Part shown: piece after piece, positions 1 to 8,820 of the stretch
Numbering within the stretch: position 1 is the first letter of the stretch
Layout: every line of letters begins with the position of its first letter
DNA from: Haemophilus_D parainfluenzae_AH
GTDB taxonomy: Bacteria > Pseudomonadota > Gammaproteobacteria > Enterobacterales > Pasteurellaceae
Length of the DNA stretch: 64,000 nt
Direction: 5' to 3'
Assembly: GCA_018381885.1 (NCBI GenBank)
Contig: JAGZRA010000002.1
Location: 1 to 64,000, forward strand
Translations under genes and position numbers: made by a program
The notes under the pieces: model-generated
Database searches by the model: none
What the model was told of the DNA's origin: nothing
Seen by the model: the letters and a program-made list of their open reading frames with translations, nothing else

Positions 1-76
1 AACTCAGAAGTGAAACGCCGATGCGCCGATGGTAGTGTGGGGCTTCCCCATGTGAGAGTAGGACACCGCCAGGTAC
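1..76 (+). rRNA. rrf: 5S ribosomal RNA, 3' part
   Basis: The first bases match the 3' two thirds of gamma-proteobacterial 5S rRNA, including the AACTCAGAAGTGAAACGCCG segment and the GATGGTAGTGTGGGG arm. The 5' end lies outside the window, so this is the tail of an rRNA operon running rightward. The exact 3' end is uncertain by a few bases. A terminator follows within about 10 bases. Confidence 0.95.
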
Positions 77-85
77 TGAATGTAG

Positions 86-115
86 AACCCCGAGCTGAAG
101 AGCTTGGGGTTTTTG
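86..115 (+). terminator. Terminator of the rRNA operon
   Basis: An 11-bp stem (AACCCCGAGCT / AGCTTGGGGTT, with one G-U pair) and a 4-base loop are followed by a T run. It sits about 10 bases after the 5S rRNA, as expected for the end of an rRNA operon. Confidence 0.9.
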
Positions 116-177
116 TTTATGGATTTTTATTAAAAATTATATAGAATGATCTCAATTTTTATTTCTCAATATAAACC

Positions 178-1944
178 ATGAAAAACTTTAGATATTTTGC
201 GCAACGTTATGTTGATTGGGTTATTCGATTAGGGCGAGTTCGTTTCTCTTTACTTGGTATCGCTATTCTTGCGATTTTAGCTATCTGTATACAAATCTTA
301 TTAAGCACGCTACTAAGTGATGGTATTCACTGGAGTGACATTGCTCGCTCAATCACTTTTGGTTTATTTACAGCGCCTTTTGTTATTTATTTCTTTACGC
401 TACTTGTTGAACGACTAGAACGTTCCCGTTTAGAGCTGTCTAAAACGCTTGCTCGATTAGAAAAAAATAGTCGTGATAAAAGTACCTTACTGGCAACAAT
501 TAGCCATGAGTTACGTACGCCTTTAAATGGGATCATTGGTCTTAGTCGAATTTTATTGGATGATAAATTAACAGAACAACAACAAAATTACCTCAATACA
601 ATTAATCTAAGTGCGGTCAGTTTAGGCCATATTTTTAGTGATATTATTGATTTAGATAAGATCGACTCTAAACGTATTGAATTAAATATTCAGCCTTGCA
701 ATTTCCATTCACTACTTAATGATTTCTATAATTTTGGCACCTTGATGGCGGAGCAAAAGGGGCTAAAATTCTCTTTAAAGCTGGATGATAATTTACCTAA
801 TTGGCTTTATCTTGATCGTGCTCGCCTTAGCCAAATTCTTTGGAATTTAATTAGTAATGCCGTCAAATTCACTGACAAAGGTGACGTTATTCTAAGGGTG
901 CAGAAAATGCAAGATAATCAGTATCAATTTAGTGTTACTGATACGGGAGCAGGTATTGCGCCTTGTGAATTAGATAAGATTTTTACCATGTATTATCAGG
1001 TTAAAGATAATATTCACCGTTCTGCAGGAAGTGGCATCGGTCTTGCGATTTCTAAGAATCTTGCGCAGTTAATGCAAGGGGATTTAACGGTTGAAAGTGA
1101 ATTGGAAAAAGGTTCAACCTTTTACTTAACGATCATTGCTGAACAAGCGCAAGCTCATGAAGGAAATGCAGAAAAAGCTATGCAGCATCTTTCTATTTTA
1201 TTAGTAGAAGACGTTGAATTGAATGTGGTTGTGGCCAAAAGCATTCTTGAAAAGCAAGGTCATTATGTTGACGTTGCCATGAATGGTGAACAGGCTATCC
1301 AATTATTTGAGAAAAATACTTATGATATTGTTTTTCTTGATATTAAGTTGCCAGATATGTCAGGTTTTGATATTGCATACTATCTACGTAAAAACTACGA
1401 AGAAGGGATTTATGATTTTCTCCCACCTTTAATTGCCTTTACAGCGAACGTGATGCACAGTGAAGAAGAATATCAAGAACAGGGAATGGATGGCGTATTG
1501 CGCAAGCCCCTTTCTTTGGTTGAATTACGTCAGTGCTTTAAAACTTTTTTAGGCGATGATATTGAATGTATCTCTGATGAAGAAGAAACTCCTCAAGTTC
1601 AAGAAGGCATCAATATTTCACTTATTGAGTTAATCGGAAAATCTCAAGCGAAAGCTAATGTGGCGTTATTTAAACAATGGATGCCAATTTATTTAGATGA
1701 ATTAGAAACAGCTTATGAGGATTATCTAGCAAACACGGATATGAAACAAAACGTGTCAGATGTCGCACATAAAATTAAAGGTGCAGCCGCGTCGGTAGGG
1801 CTTGTTAATGTTCAAAATATCGCAAAACAGGCTCAAGATACCTCATTGCCAAATTGGACATTGGATATTGCTTCATGGATAAAGCAACTCAGTAATGAAT
1901 GGCCTCAAAATGTAGCTGAATTAGAAGCGTATTTAGAAAAGTAA
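178..1944 (+). CDS. arcB: Aerobic respiration control sensor kinase ArcB (PAS-less form)
   Basis: Hybrid sensor kinase that, from family knowledge, reads quinone redox state and phosphorylates ArcA. Two membrane segments lie at about residues 23-46 and 60-77, then a short coiled coil. The H box (SHELRTP) has His110, the N box lies near 222-232, and the ATP-binding G boxes are near 255-262 and 285-291. A receiver domain follows with Asp388, and a C-terminal HPt domain with His531. The H box follows the membrane region almost directly, so there is no room for the PAS domain of E. coli ArcB (778 residues); 588 residues fits the shorter H. influenzae type. The ATG lacks a good ribosome binding site. 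tmcA starts 3 bases after the stop. Confidence 0.95.
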   Translation: MKNFRYFAQRYVDWVIRLGRVRFSLLGIAILAILAICIQILLSTLLSDGIHWSDIARSITFGLFTAPFVIYFFTLLVERLERSRLELSKTLARLEKNSRDKSTLLATISHELRTPLNGIIGLSRILLDDKLTEQQQNYLNTINLSAVSLGHIFSDIIDLDKIDSKRIELNIQPCNFHSLLNDFYNFGTLMAEQKGLKFSLKLDDNLPNWLYLDRARLSQILWNLISNAVKFTDKGDVILRVQKMQDNQYQFSVTDTGAGIAPCELDKIFTMYYQVKDNIHRSAGSGIGLAISKNLAQLMQGDLTVESELEKGSTFYLTIIAEQAQAHEGNAEKAMQHLSILLVEDVELNVVVAKSILEKQGHYVDVAMNGEQAIQLFEKNTYDIVFLDIKLPDMSGFDIAYYLRKNYEEGIYDFLPPLIAFTANVMHSEEEYQEQGMDGVLRKPLSLVELRQCFKTFLGDDIECISDEEETPQVQEGINISLIELIGKSQAKANVALFKQWMPIYLDELETAYEDYLANTDMKQNVSDVAHKIKGAAASVGLVNVQNIAKQAQDTSLPNWTLDIASWIKQLSNEWPQNVAELEAYLEK

Positions 1945-1947
1945 TTC

Positions 1948-3792
1948 ATGACCCGTCATTTTCAATTTTTGATCAGTGAGAATATGCCGTCTAATTTGCC
2001 GGTAAATACCTTGATCATTAATGAATTCTGTAAAATTCAAAATCTTCTTGGACAAGAGTTTGAGACGATCTTGTTTGATGCGCGGAAAGGTATCCATTTA
2101 GAGGCACTAGCCATTGCGGCCGGTACATTGAAAATGAATGGTGCCTTAATTGTATTGCTATCAAATTGGGAGAAACTTCATTCTCAAATAGATGAAGATA
2201 GTCTCCGTTGGTCAGGTTCACTTGAGGCAATTGCTACGCCAAGATTTATGACATATTTTAAGCATTGTATTCATAAATATGGCTTCTCTATCCTTTATCA
2301 TCAAAATAATTTAAAATTTGACCGCACTTTTCAGCAGTCATTTGTCAATCACAACGCGACCTTAGATCAGCAGAAAATCATTGAGAAAATCTTACAAAAA
2401 GAATCCGAACTCTACTTTCTTACTGCCAAACGAGGAAGAGGGAAATCAGCTCTAGCAGGCTTATTAGCGAATCAACTGGATACTAAAATTTACCTCACCG
2501 CACCGAATAAAAGTGCGGTTAAAATTTTGGCTGAATTTTCACAAAAAGAGATCATCTTTATTGCACCAGATGAGCTTTTCCTTGCTTTGCAAAATGATCC
2601 TTCTTTTTCTGAAAATGCTTGGCTTTTTGTTGATGAGGCAGCCATGTTGCCGATTGCTCAACTTAGCGCTTTTTCTCATCATTTTAAGCATATTCTATTT
2701 ACGACTACTATCCATAGTTATGAGGGAACCGGGCGAGGCTTTGAGCTTAAATTTAAGCAAAAAATTAACCGCACTTTTTCTGACTTTGAACTTATTGAAC
2801 CGCTACGTTGGTCTAAAGATGATGTTTTAGAGGCGTTTATTGATGAGCTTTTATTATTGAATGTAGAGGATGATTTTAAACAAACGCCATACGATAAAAG
2901 CAAAATATGCCAAATCACTGAACGCTCACAAGAGGAAATACTTTCTTCATTGCCCCAATTCTATGGCTTGATGACATTAGCTCATTATCGTACATCACCA
3001 TTGGATCTACGGCGATTATTTGATGCCACTTCACAGTGTTTTTTTACTGCTGAAAATGAGCAAAATTTACTAGGCGCAGTTTGGGCATTAAAAGAAGGCG
3101 GGATTGAAGATTCATCGCTTATAGAGGCCATTAATCTAGGCATTAGACGCCCTAAAGGTAATCTTGTCCCGCAAGCACTTTGTTTTCATGCTCAACAACA
3201 AAAGGCTTGTGAATTGCATTCTTTACGTATTTCGAGAATTGCGGTTCAGCCTATGTGGCAGCAACATGGTATTGGTACACAACTTATTGAATATATCACG
3301 CAAAATGCCAATGTAGATTATTTATCAGTGAGTTTCGGTTATACCAAAGAACTAGCTCAATTTTGGCAGAAATGTGGTTTTTCTCTTGTTCATTTAGGCG
3401 AGCATTTAGAGGCGAGTAGTGGTTGTTATTCAGCTATCGCTCTAAAGGGGCTTTCTGCACAAGGGATTGAATTAGAAAAAGAAGCAACGCACTCTTTTCA
3501 ACGAAATATACCTTTGTCTTTCCATCCGCTCGTTCAGGAATTTAATAGCATATCAGTAGATTGGGAATTGATTGACGAAGATTGGCTCAGCTTAAAAAAT
3601 TTTGCTTATTTTCACCGCACTTTAGCTTCCGCTTTGCCGGCAATTCGTCGATTTTTAATGAATTTAGATGAAAAAGATTGCCCTTTAATGAGAGATTATT
3701 TCATCACAAAACAGATACCCTATAATAAGAAAAATGGGTTAAAATTATTACGTTCGGAAATTGCACAAAAATTAAAAAAGGAGGCAAAATGA
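1948..3792 (+). CDS. tmcA: tRNA(Met) cytidine acetyltransferase TmcA
   Basis: Makes N4-acetylcytidine at the wobble position of elongator tRNA-Met, using acetyl-CoA and ATP or GTP. The 614-residue protein has the family layout: an N-terminal domain, an RNA-helicase-like ATPase module with a Walker A motif GRGKSA at 163-168 and a VDEAAMLP Walker B near 228, then a GNAT acetyltransferase domain with an acetyl-CoA loop (QQHGIG) near 430, and a C-terminal tail. The start is 3 bases after the arcB stop and the stop overlaps the next gene as ATGA, so the three genes are probably co-transcribed. Four uptake sequences lie inside the gene. Confidence 0.93.
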   Translation: MTRHFQFLISENMPSNLPVNTLIINEFCKIQNLLGQEFETILFDARKGIHLEALAIAAGTLKMNGALIVLLSNWEKLHSQIDEDSLRWSGSLEAIATPRFMTYFKHCIHKYGFSILYHQNNLKFDRTFQQSFVNHNATLDQQKIIEKILQKESELYFLTAKRGRGKSALAGLLANQLDTKIYLTAPNKSAVKILAEFSQKEIIFIAPDELFLALQNDPSFSENAWLFVDEAAMLPIAQLSAFSHHFKHILFTTTIHSYEGTGRGFELKFKQKINRTFSDFELIEPLRWSKDDVLEAFIDELLLLNVEDDFKQTPYDKSKICQITERSQEEILSSLPQFYGLMTLAHYRTSPLDLRRLFDATSQCFFTAENEQNLLGAVWALKEGGIEDSSLIEAINLGIRRPKGNLVPQALCFHAQQQKACELHSLRISRIAVQPMWQQHGIGTQLIEYITQNANVDYLSVSFGYTKELAQFWQKCGFSLVHLGEHLEASSGCYSAIALKGLSAQGIELEKEATHSFQRNIPLSFHPLVQEFNSISVDWELIDEDWLSLKNFAYFHRTLASALPAIRRFLMNLDEKDCPLMRDYFITKQIPYNKKNGLKLLRSEIAQKLKKEAK

Positions 3793-3962
3793 GCGAACAA
3801 GAAAAAAAAGGTTGGTTCCGTAAAGCGGTAGATGAATATAATAAATTTTGCAGTGAGCTTGGTTTAGATAAAGGTAGCTGTCGAGGTTGTATGCCACGCA
3901 TTGAATTTGATGATGATGGTAAGGTAAAAAAAGAGAAACCACTAGAACCGCTCAAAAAATAA
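3789..3962 (+). CDS. Small cysteine-containing protein, DUF5363-like
   Basis: A 57-residue protein whose ATG overlaps the tmcA stop codon (ATGA), with GGAGG-like bases (aaaggaggcaaa) just upstream as ribosome binding site. It is rich in Lys and Glu, has the core GWFRKAVDEYNKFC and three Cys (21, 31 and 34), the last two in CRGC. No signal peptide or membrane segment is visible. I associate it from memory with DUF5363, a small uncharacterised family of Pasteurellaceae and relatives. Function is unknown. Tight coupling to tmcA suggests a related role, but that is inference. Confidence 0.8.
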   Translation: MSEQEKKGWFRKAVDEYNKFCSELGLDKGSCRGCMPRIEFDDDGKVKKEKPLEPLKK

Positions 3963-3967
3963 AAGAA

Positions 3968-3996
3968 AACAGGGTTAATTTAACCCTGTTTTTTTA
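3968..3996 (+). terminator. Terminator after the arcB-tmcA unit
   Basis: A near-perfect inverted repeat AACAGGGTTAA / TTAACCCTGTT is followed by seven T residues, directly after the small gene. It probably ends the arcB-tmcA transcript. Confidence 0.9.
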
Positions 3997-4080
3997 TACA
4001 GATAATTATTGAAAAGTAGAGTGAATTTGCTAAACTAGCAAGCTATTCACGCAAAAATGAGATAAAAATTGACCTCACTT

Positions 4081-7000
4081 ATGAAAACAACCTATTTTAA
4101 TTTTGATATTCCGATTCAGCCAAATGATCATAAAATTCTCGGCAATGTATTGGCGAGTGCAGATGCACTTACGGTTAGTGAAATTGCTGAGCAATACGAT
4201 GGATTGACTGTGGTTGTGACACCGGATACCAAAAGTGCGGTTCGTTTATCACAAGTTTTACCGGATTTAACTTCTCAACCCATTCAGTTTTTTCCTGATT
4301 GGGAAACGTTGCCTTATGATTCTTTTTCTCCTCATCAAGAAATTATTTCTTCTCGTTTAAGTGCGCTATTTCATTTGCAAAATACTAAAAAAGGTATCTT
4401 TGTTTTACCGATTAGCACATTAATGCAACGTGTGTGCCCGCCGAAATATCTACAGCACAATGTCCTTCTAATTAAAAAAGGTGACCGTCTTGTCATTGAA
4501 AAATTGCGATTACAATTAGAGTCAGCAGGATATCGTTCCGTAGAGCAAGTACTAGAACATGGTGAATATGCTGTGCGCGGATCTCTTTTAGATCTTTTCC
4601 CAATGGGAAGCGCGGTTCCATTTCGCTTAGATTTTTTTGATGATGAAATTGATTCGATTCGTACTTTTGATGTCGATACGCAGCGAACGTTAGATGAAAT
4701 TCAATCTATTAATTTATTACCGGCACACGAATTTCCAACTGATGAGAAAGGTATTGAGTTTTTCCGCACACAATTTAGAGAAACCTTTGGTGAAATTCGT
4801 CGTGATCCAGAACATATTTATCAGCAAATCAGTAAAGGCACACTAATCTCAGGGATTGAATATTGGCAGCCGCTATTCTTTGATGAAATGGCAACATTGT
4901 TCGATTACTTACCCGAAAAAACGTTGTTTGTGGATATGGAAACAAATCAAGCACAAGGAGAACGTTTTTATCTTGATGCTAAACAGCGTTATGAGCATCG
5001 TAAAGTTGATCCAATGCGCCCTCTTTTGCCGCCAGAACGTTTGTGGCTAAGTATTGATGCGGTAAATCATGCATTAAAAAATTATCCTAAAATTAATTTT
5101 AAAGCAGAAAAAGTGCGCTCATCTGTTCGTCAGAAAAATTTATCGGTGTCTGCATTACCAGCAGTGACCATTCAATCACAGCAAAAAGAACCGTTATCCC
5201 AACTTCGTCAGTTTATTGAGCATTTTAAAGGAAATGTTTTATTTTCAGTTGAAACTGAAGGACGACGTGAAACTTTACTGGATTTACTTTCACCCTTAAA
5301 AATTAAACCAAAACAAATTAAAACCTTATCTGAAGCCAATCAAGATAAGTTTAATCTGTGGGTAAGTCGTCTTGAGCAAGGTTTTATTCTTGATGAGGCT
5401 AAACTCGCCGTTATTACTGAACATGAAATTTTAGGCGAGCGAGTACAACAACGTCAGCGTGATAAACGTAAGGCGGTCAATCCTGATACCTTAGTGCGTA
5501 ATCTGGCTGAATTAAAAATTGGGCAGCCTGTGGTGCATTTAGATCATGGTGTTGGGCGTTATGGTGGCTTAGTGACACTCGATACTGGGGGCTTAAAAGC
5601 AGAATATTTGCTGATCAATTATGCGAATGAATCCAAACTTTATGTGCCTGTTGGTTCTCTTCATTTAATTAGTCGCTATGTCGGAGGCTCAGATGAAACT
5701 GCACCATTGCATAAATTAGGTAATGAATCGTGGGCGAAAACGCGTCAAAAGGCAGCAGAAAAAATTCGTGATGTGGCCGCTGAATTACTTGATGTATATG
5801 CCCAACGAGAAGTGAAAAAAGGCTTTGAGTTTAAATATGATCGTGATGAATTCCAGCAATTCGCTGCAACCTTCCCTTTTGAAGAAACGCACGATCAAGC
5901 CATGGCGATTAATGCCGTCATTTCGGATATGTGTCAACCAAAAGCAATGGACCGTTTAGTTTGTGGCGATGTGGGCTTTGGGAAAACTGAAGTAGCAATG
6001 CGCGCCGCATTTTTGGCAGTCATGAACCATAAACAAGTTGCCGTATTGGTTCCAACAACCTTGTTAGCTCAACAGCATTACGAGAATTTTAAAGATCGTT
6101 TTGCTAATCTTCCGGTTAATGTGGAAGTGCTTTCTCGCTTTAAAACACCCAAAGAGCAAAAACAAATCTTAGAAAATTTAGCCGAAGGAAAAGTCGATAT
6201 TCTGATTGGAACCCATAAATTGATTCAATCCGATGTGAAGTTTTCTGATCTTGGCTTACTTATCATTGATGAAGAACATCGCTTTGGTGTGGGACAGAAA
6301 GAGAAAATTAAACAACTTCGAGCGAATATTGATATTTTAACGCTGACCGCAACACCAATTCCTCGTACTTTGAATATGGCGATGAATGGTATTCGCGATC
6401 TTTCTATTATTGCGACGCCACCGGCTCGTCGAGTGAGTATCAAAACGTTTGTTCGCCAGAAAGATGATTTAATTATTCGTGAAGCCATCCTGCGTGAGAT
6501 TTTGCGTGGTGGGCAAGTTTATTATTTGCATAATGATGTGGCGAGTATTGAAAATACAGCAGAAAAACTGACCGCACTTGTACCGGAAGCTCGAGTCGTG
6601 ATTGGTCATGGTCAAATGCGAGAGCGTGAACTTGAACGCGTGATGAGTGATTTTTATCATCAACGTTATAACGTTTTAGTCTGTTCCACCATTATTGAAA
6701 CAGGGATTGATGTTCCAACGGCAAATACGATCATTATTGAACGTGCAGATAATTTTGGTTTAGCTCAGCTTCACCAGTTGCGTGGTCGAGTGGGACGTTC
6801 TCACCACCAAGCTTATGCCTATTTACTTACACCTCCGCCGAAATTAATGACGAAAGATGCAAAACGCCGTTTAGAGGCATTAGAAAGTTTAGATAACTTA
6901 GGTGCAGGTTTCATTCTTGCAACACATGACTTAGAAATTCGCGGTGCAGGTGAATTATTGGGTAATGAACAAAGCGGGCAAATTGAAAGTATCGGTTTTT

Positions 7001-7518
7001 CACTTTATATGGAATTACTTGATGCGGCAGTTAAAGCCTTAAAAGAGGGAAGAGAACCTTCATTAGAAGAGATTACACATCAGCAAGCTGAAATTGAGTT
7101 ACGTGTTCCAGCCTTATTGCCAGATGATTATCTTGGTGATGTGAATATGCGTTTGTCGTTCTATAAACGCATTGCAGCAGCGGAAAGTAAACAAGAGTTA
7201 GATGAATTAAAAGTTGAATTAATCGATCGCTTTGGCCTATTACCTGAAGCAACTAAAAATCTTTTACAAATTGCTGAGATGCGTTTAATGGTGAAACCAT
7301 TAAAAGTGCTGAAAATCGATGCTGGAGCTCAAGGGGGCTTTATTGAATTTTCACCTTCAGCAAAAGTTGATCCAGAAAAATTCATCAAACTAATTCAACA
7401 AAATCCAATTGTCTATCGCTTTGATGGTCCATTAAAATTTAAATTTGTGAAAGCACTTCCAGAAAACAAAGCGCGGTTAGAATTTGTGATGGATTTGGTG
7501 AAGATGCTTATTGAGTAG
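4081..7518 (+). CDS. mfd: Transcription-repair coupling factor Mfd
   Basis: ATP-dependent translocase that removes stalled RNA polymerase at lesions and recruits UvrA. The 1145-residue product has the full layout: UvrB-homology N-terminal domains, an RNA-polymerase interaction domain near residues 470-540, helicase motifs GFGKTE and DEEHRFG, a QLRGRVGRS helicase motif and a C-terminal autoinhibitory domain. I chose the ATG at 4081, giving the N terminus MKTTYFNFDI. An in-frame TTG 12 bases upstream lies inside a degenerate uptake sequence (TTGACCTCACTT) and is unlikely to be the start. No strong ribosome binding site is visible. It has its own terminator and appears to be a single-gene unit. 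Confidence 0.97.
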   Translation: MKTTYFNFDIPIQPNDHKILGNVLASADALTVSEIAEQYDGLTVVVTPDTKSAVRLSQVLPDLTSQPIQFFPDWETLPYDSFSPHQEIISSRLSALFHLQNTKKGIFVLPISTLMQRVCPPKYLQHNVLLIKKGDRLVIEKLRLQLESAGYRSVEQVLEHGEYAVRGSLLDLFPMGSAVPFRLDFFDDEIDSIRTFDVDTQRTLDEIQSINLLPAHEFPTDEKGIEFFRTQFRETFGEIRRDPEHIYQQISKGTLISGIEYWQPLFFDEMATLFDYLPEKTLFVDMETNQAQGERFYLDAKQRYEHRKVDPMRPLLPPERLWLSIDAVNHALKNYPKINFKAEKVRSSVRQKNLSVSALPAVTIQSQQKEPLSQLRQFIEHFKGNVLFSVETEGRRETLLDLLSPLKIKPKQIKTLSEANQDKFNLWVSRLEQGFILDEAKLAVITEHEILGERVQQRQRDKRKAVNPDTLVRNLAELKIGQPVVHLDHGVGRYGGLVTLDTGGLKAEYLLINYANESKLYVPVGSLHLISRYVGGSDETAPLHKLGNESWAKTRQKAAEKIRDVAAELLDVYAQREVKKGFEFKYDRDEFQQFAATFPFEETHDQAMAINAVISDMCQPKAMDRLVCGDVGFGKTEVAMRAAFLAVMNHKQVAVLVPTTLLAQQHYENFKDRFANLPVNVEVLSRFKTPKEQKQILENLAEGKVDILIGTHKLIQSDVKFSDLGLLIIDEEHRFGVGQKEKIKQLRANIDILTLTATPIPRTLNMAMNGIRDLSIIATPPARRVSIKTFVRQKDDLIIREAILREILRGGQVYYLHNDVASIENTAEKLTALVPEARVVIGHGQMRERELERVMSDFYHQRYNVLVCSTIIETGIDVPTANTIIIERADNFGLAQLHQLRGRVGRSHHQAYAYLLTPPPKLMTKDAKRRLEALESLDNLGAGFILATHDLEIRGAGELLGNEQSGQIESIGFSLYMELLDAAVKALKEGREPSLEEITHQQAEIELRVPALLPDDYLGDVNMRLSFYKRIAAAESKQELDELKVELIDRFGLLPEATKNLLQIAEMRLMVKPLKVLKIDAGAQGGFIEFSPSAKVDPEKFIKLIQQNPIVYRFDGPLKFKFVKALPENKARLEFVMDLVKMLIE

Positions 7519-7529
7519 CAAGTAAATAA

Positions 7530-7562
7530 AAAGGCTGATAAAATGTCAGCCTTTCTCTTTTA
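7530..7562. terminator. Terminator between convergent mfd and gltS
   Basis: The stem AAAGGCTGA / TCAGCCTTT with a T-rich tail follows the mfd stop. The A-rich 5' flank makes it usable for gltS on the minus strand too. Confidence 0.85.
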
Positions 7563-7569
7563 CGTTTGA

Positions 7570-8784
7570 TTAGTGAAGCGCTTCAACAACGCTTAAGAAC
7601 ATTTTTAAGATACCGGCATTTAATAAGTCGATAAAGAATGCCCCTACCATTGGTACGATTAAGAACGCTTTGTGAGATGGTCCAAAACGGCTGGTAATCG
7701 CTTGCATGTTAGCAACGGCTGTTGGTGTTGCACCGAGACCGAAACCACAGTGACCCGCACTTAATACAATCGCATCATAATCTTTACCCATCATGCGGTA
7801 TGTGACGTAGATAGCGAAGAAAGCCATGAAGACAACTTGAACCGCTAAGATAACTAATACATCTGTTGCAAGACCTGCTAATTCCCAAAGTTTTAGAGAC
7901 ATCAAAGCAATCGCTAAGAAGATAGATAAACCTACGCTACCTAATACGTCAATCGCTGAATCAGCCACTTGGAATTTGAATAAGTGGGTTAAGCTGTTAC
8001 GAATGATTACACCTGTAAATAAACACCATACGAATGTTGGTAATTGAATGTGTGTACCTTTTGTTAAGCCATCTAAGTATTGACCGATGAGTAAACATAA
8101 AGAAAGCATTGCGATGGTTTCAATGATTGAGCGCGCATTAATTTTACGTTTGTAAGTTGGGTGCTCAAATGCTTCTTGTACGTCATCTACTTCATCATTC
8201 TCTGGGTTTTCACCTTGTTTTTGATGATTTAATAAATAACGAGATACTGGACCACCTAAGATACCACCAAAGACTAAACCGAATGTGGCACATGCCATGG
8301 CGATTTCTGTCGCAGCAGGTAGATTAAATTCTTTAGTGAAAGTTTCTGCCCATGCCGCACCTGTACCATGACCGCCAGTTAGGGTAACTGAACCGGCAAG
8401 TAAACCGTAAGCAGGATCAATGCCTAATAATTGAGTACCCAGAATACCGATAACATTTTGGCAAACAATGAGTATTGCCGCTGCCAAGAGGAAGATAACT
8501 AATGGTTTTCCGCCTTTAATTAAGCGGGCAAAGTTTGCACTTAAACCGATAGAGGAGAAGAAGACTAACATCATCGATGTTTGTAAACTTTTCTCAAAAG
8601 TGAATGAAGTGCCATTTACTTTATATAAAACCGTTAATGCAATAGCCACAATAAAGCCGCCAACAACAGGCTCAGGGATATTAAATGTTTGTAAAACTCG
8701 AATGCGTTTTACTAGAAAAAAACCGAGTAATAATACAAAACTTGCTAAAGCAAGTGTTTGATAGGTATCAAAAACAATATTCAC
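7570..8784 (-). CDS. gltS: Sodium/glutamate symporter GltS
   Basis: Inner-membrane carrier that takes up glutamate with sodium. It has 404 residues, close to the 401 of E. coli GltS, with about ten hydrophobic segments and a hydrophilic loop near residues 190-215. The glycine-rich GGHGTGAAWAETF stretch near 137-149 and the AGHCGFGLGATPTA repeat near 345-358 are typical of the family. The start codon is GTG, supported by a strong AGGAGG 8 bases upstream. It lies 36 bases downstream of parC on the same strand, so it may be partly read from the parE-nirK-parC unit. Confidence 0.95.
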   Translation of the reverse strand: MNIVFDTYQTLALASFVLLLGFFLVKRIRVLQTFNIPEPVVGGFIVAIALTVLYKVNGTSFTFEKSLQTSMMLVFFSSIGLSANFARLIKGGKPLVIFLLAAAILIVCQNVIGILGTQLLGIDPAYGLLAGSVTLTGGHGTGAAWAETFTKEFNLPAATEIAMACATFGLVFGGILGGPVSRYLLNHQKQGENPENDEVDDVQEAFEHPTYKRKINARSIIETIAMLSLCLLIGQYLDGLTKGTHIQLPTFVWCLFTGVIIRNSLTHLFKFQVADSAIDVLGSVGLSIFLAIALMSLKLWELAGLATDVLVILAVQVVFMAFFAIYVTYRMMGKDYDAIVLSAGHCGFGLGATPTAVANMQAITSRFGPSHKAFLIVPMVGAFFIDLLNAGILKMFLSVVEALH

Positions 8785-8820
8785 GAAATATCCTCCTATT
8801 TAGTTTGGTTTCGAGAATTC

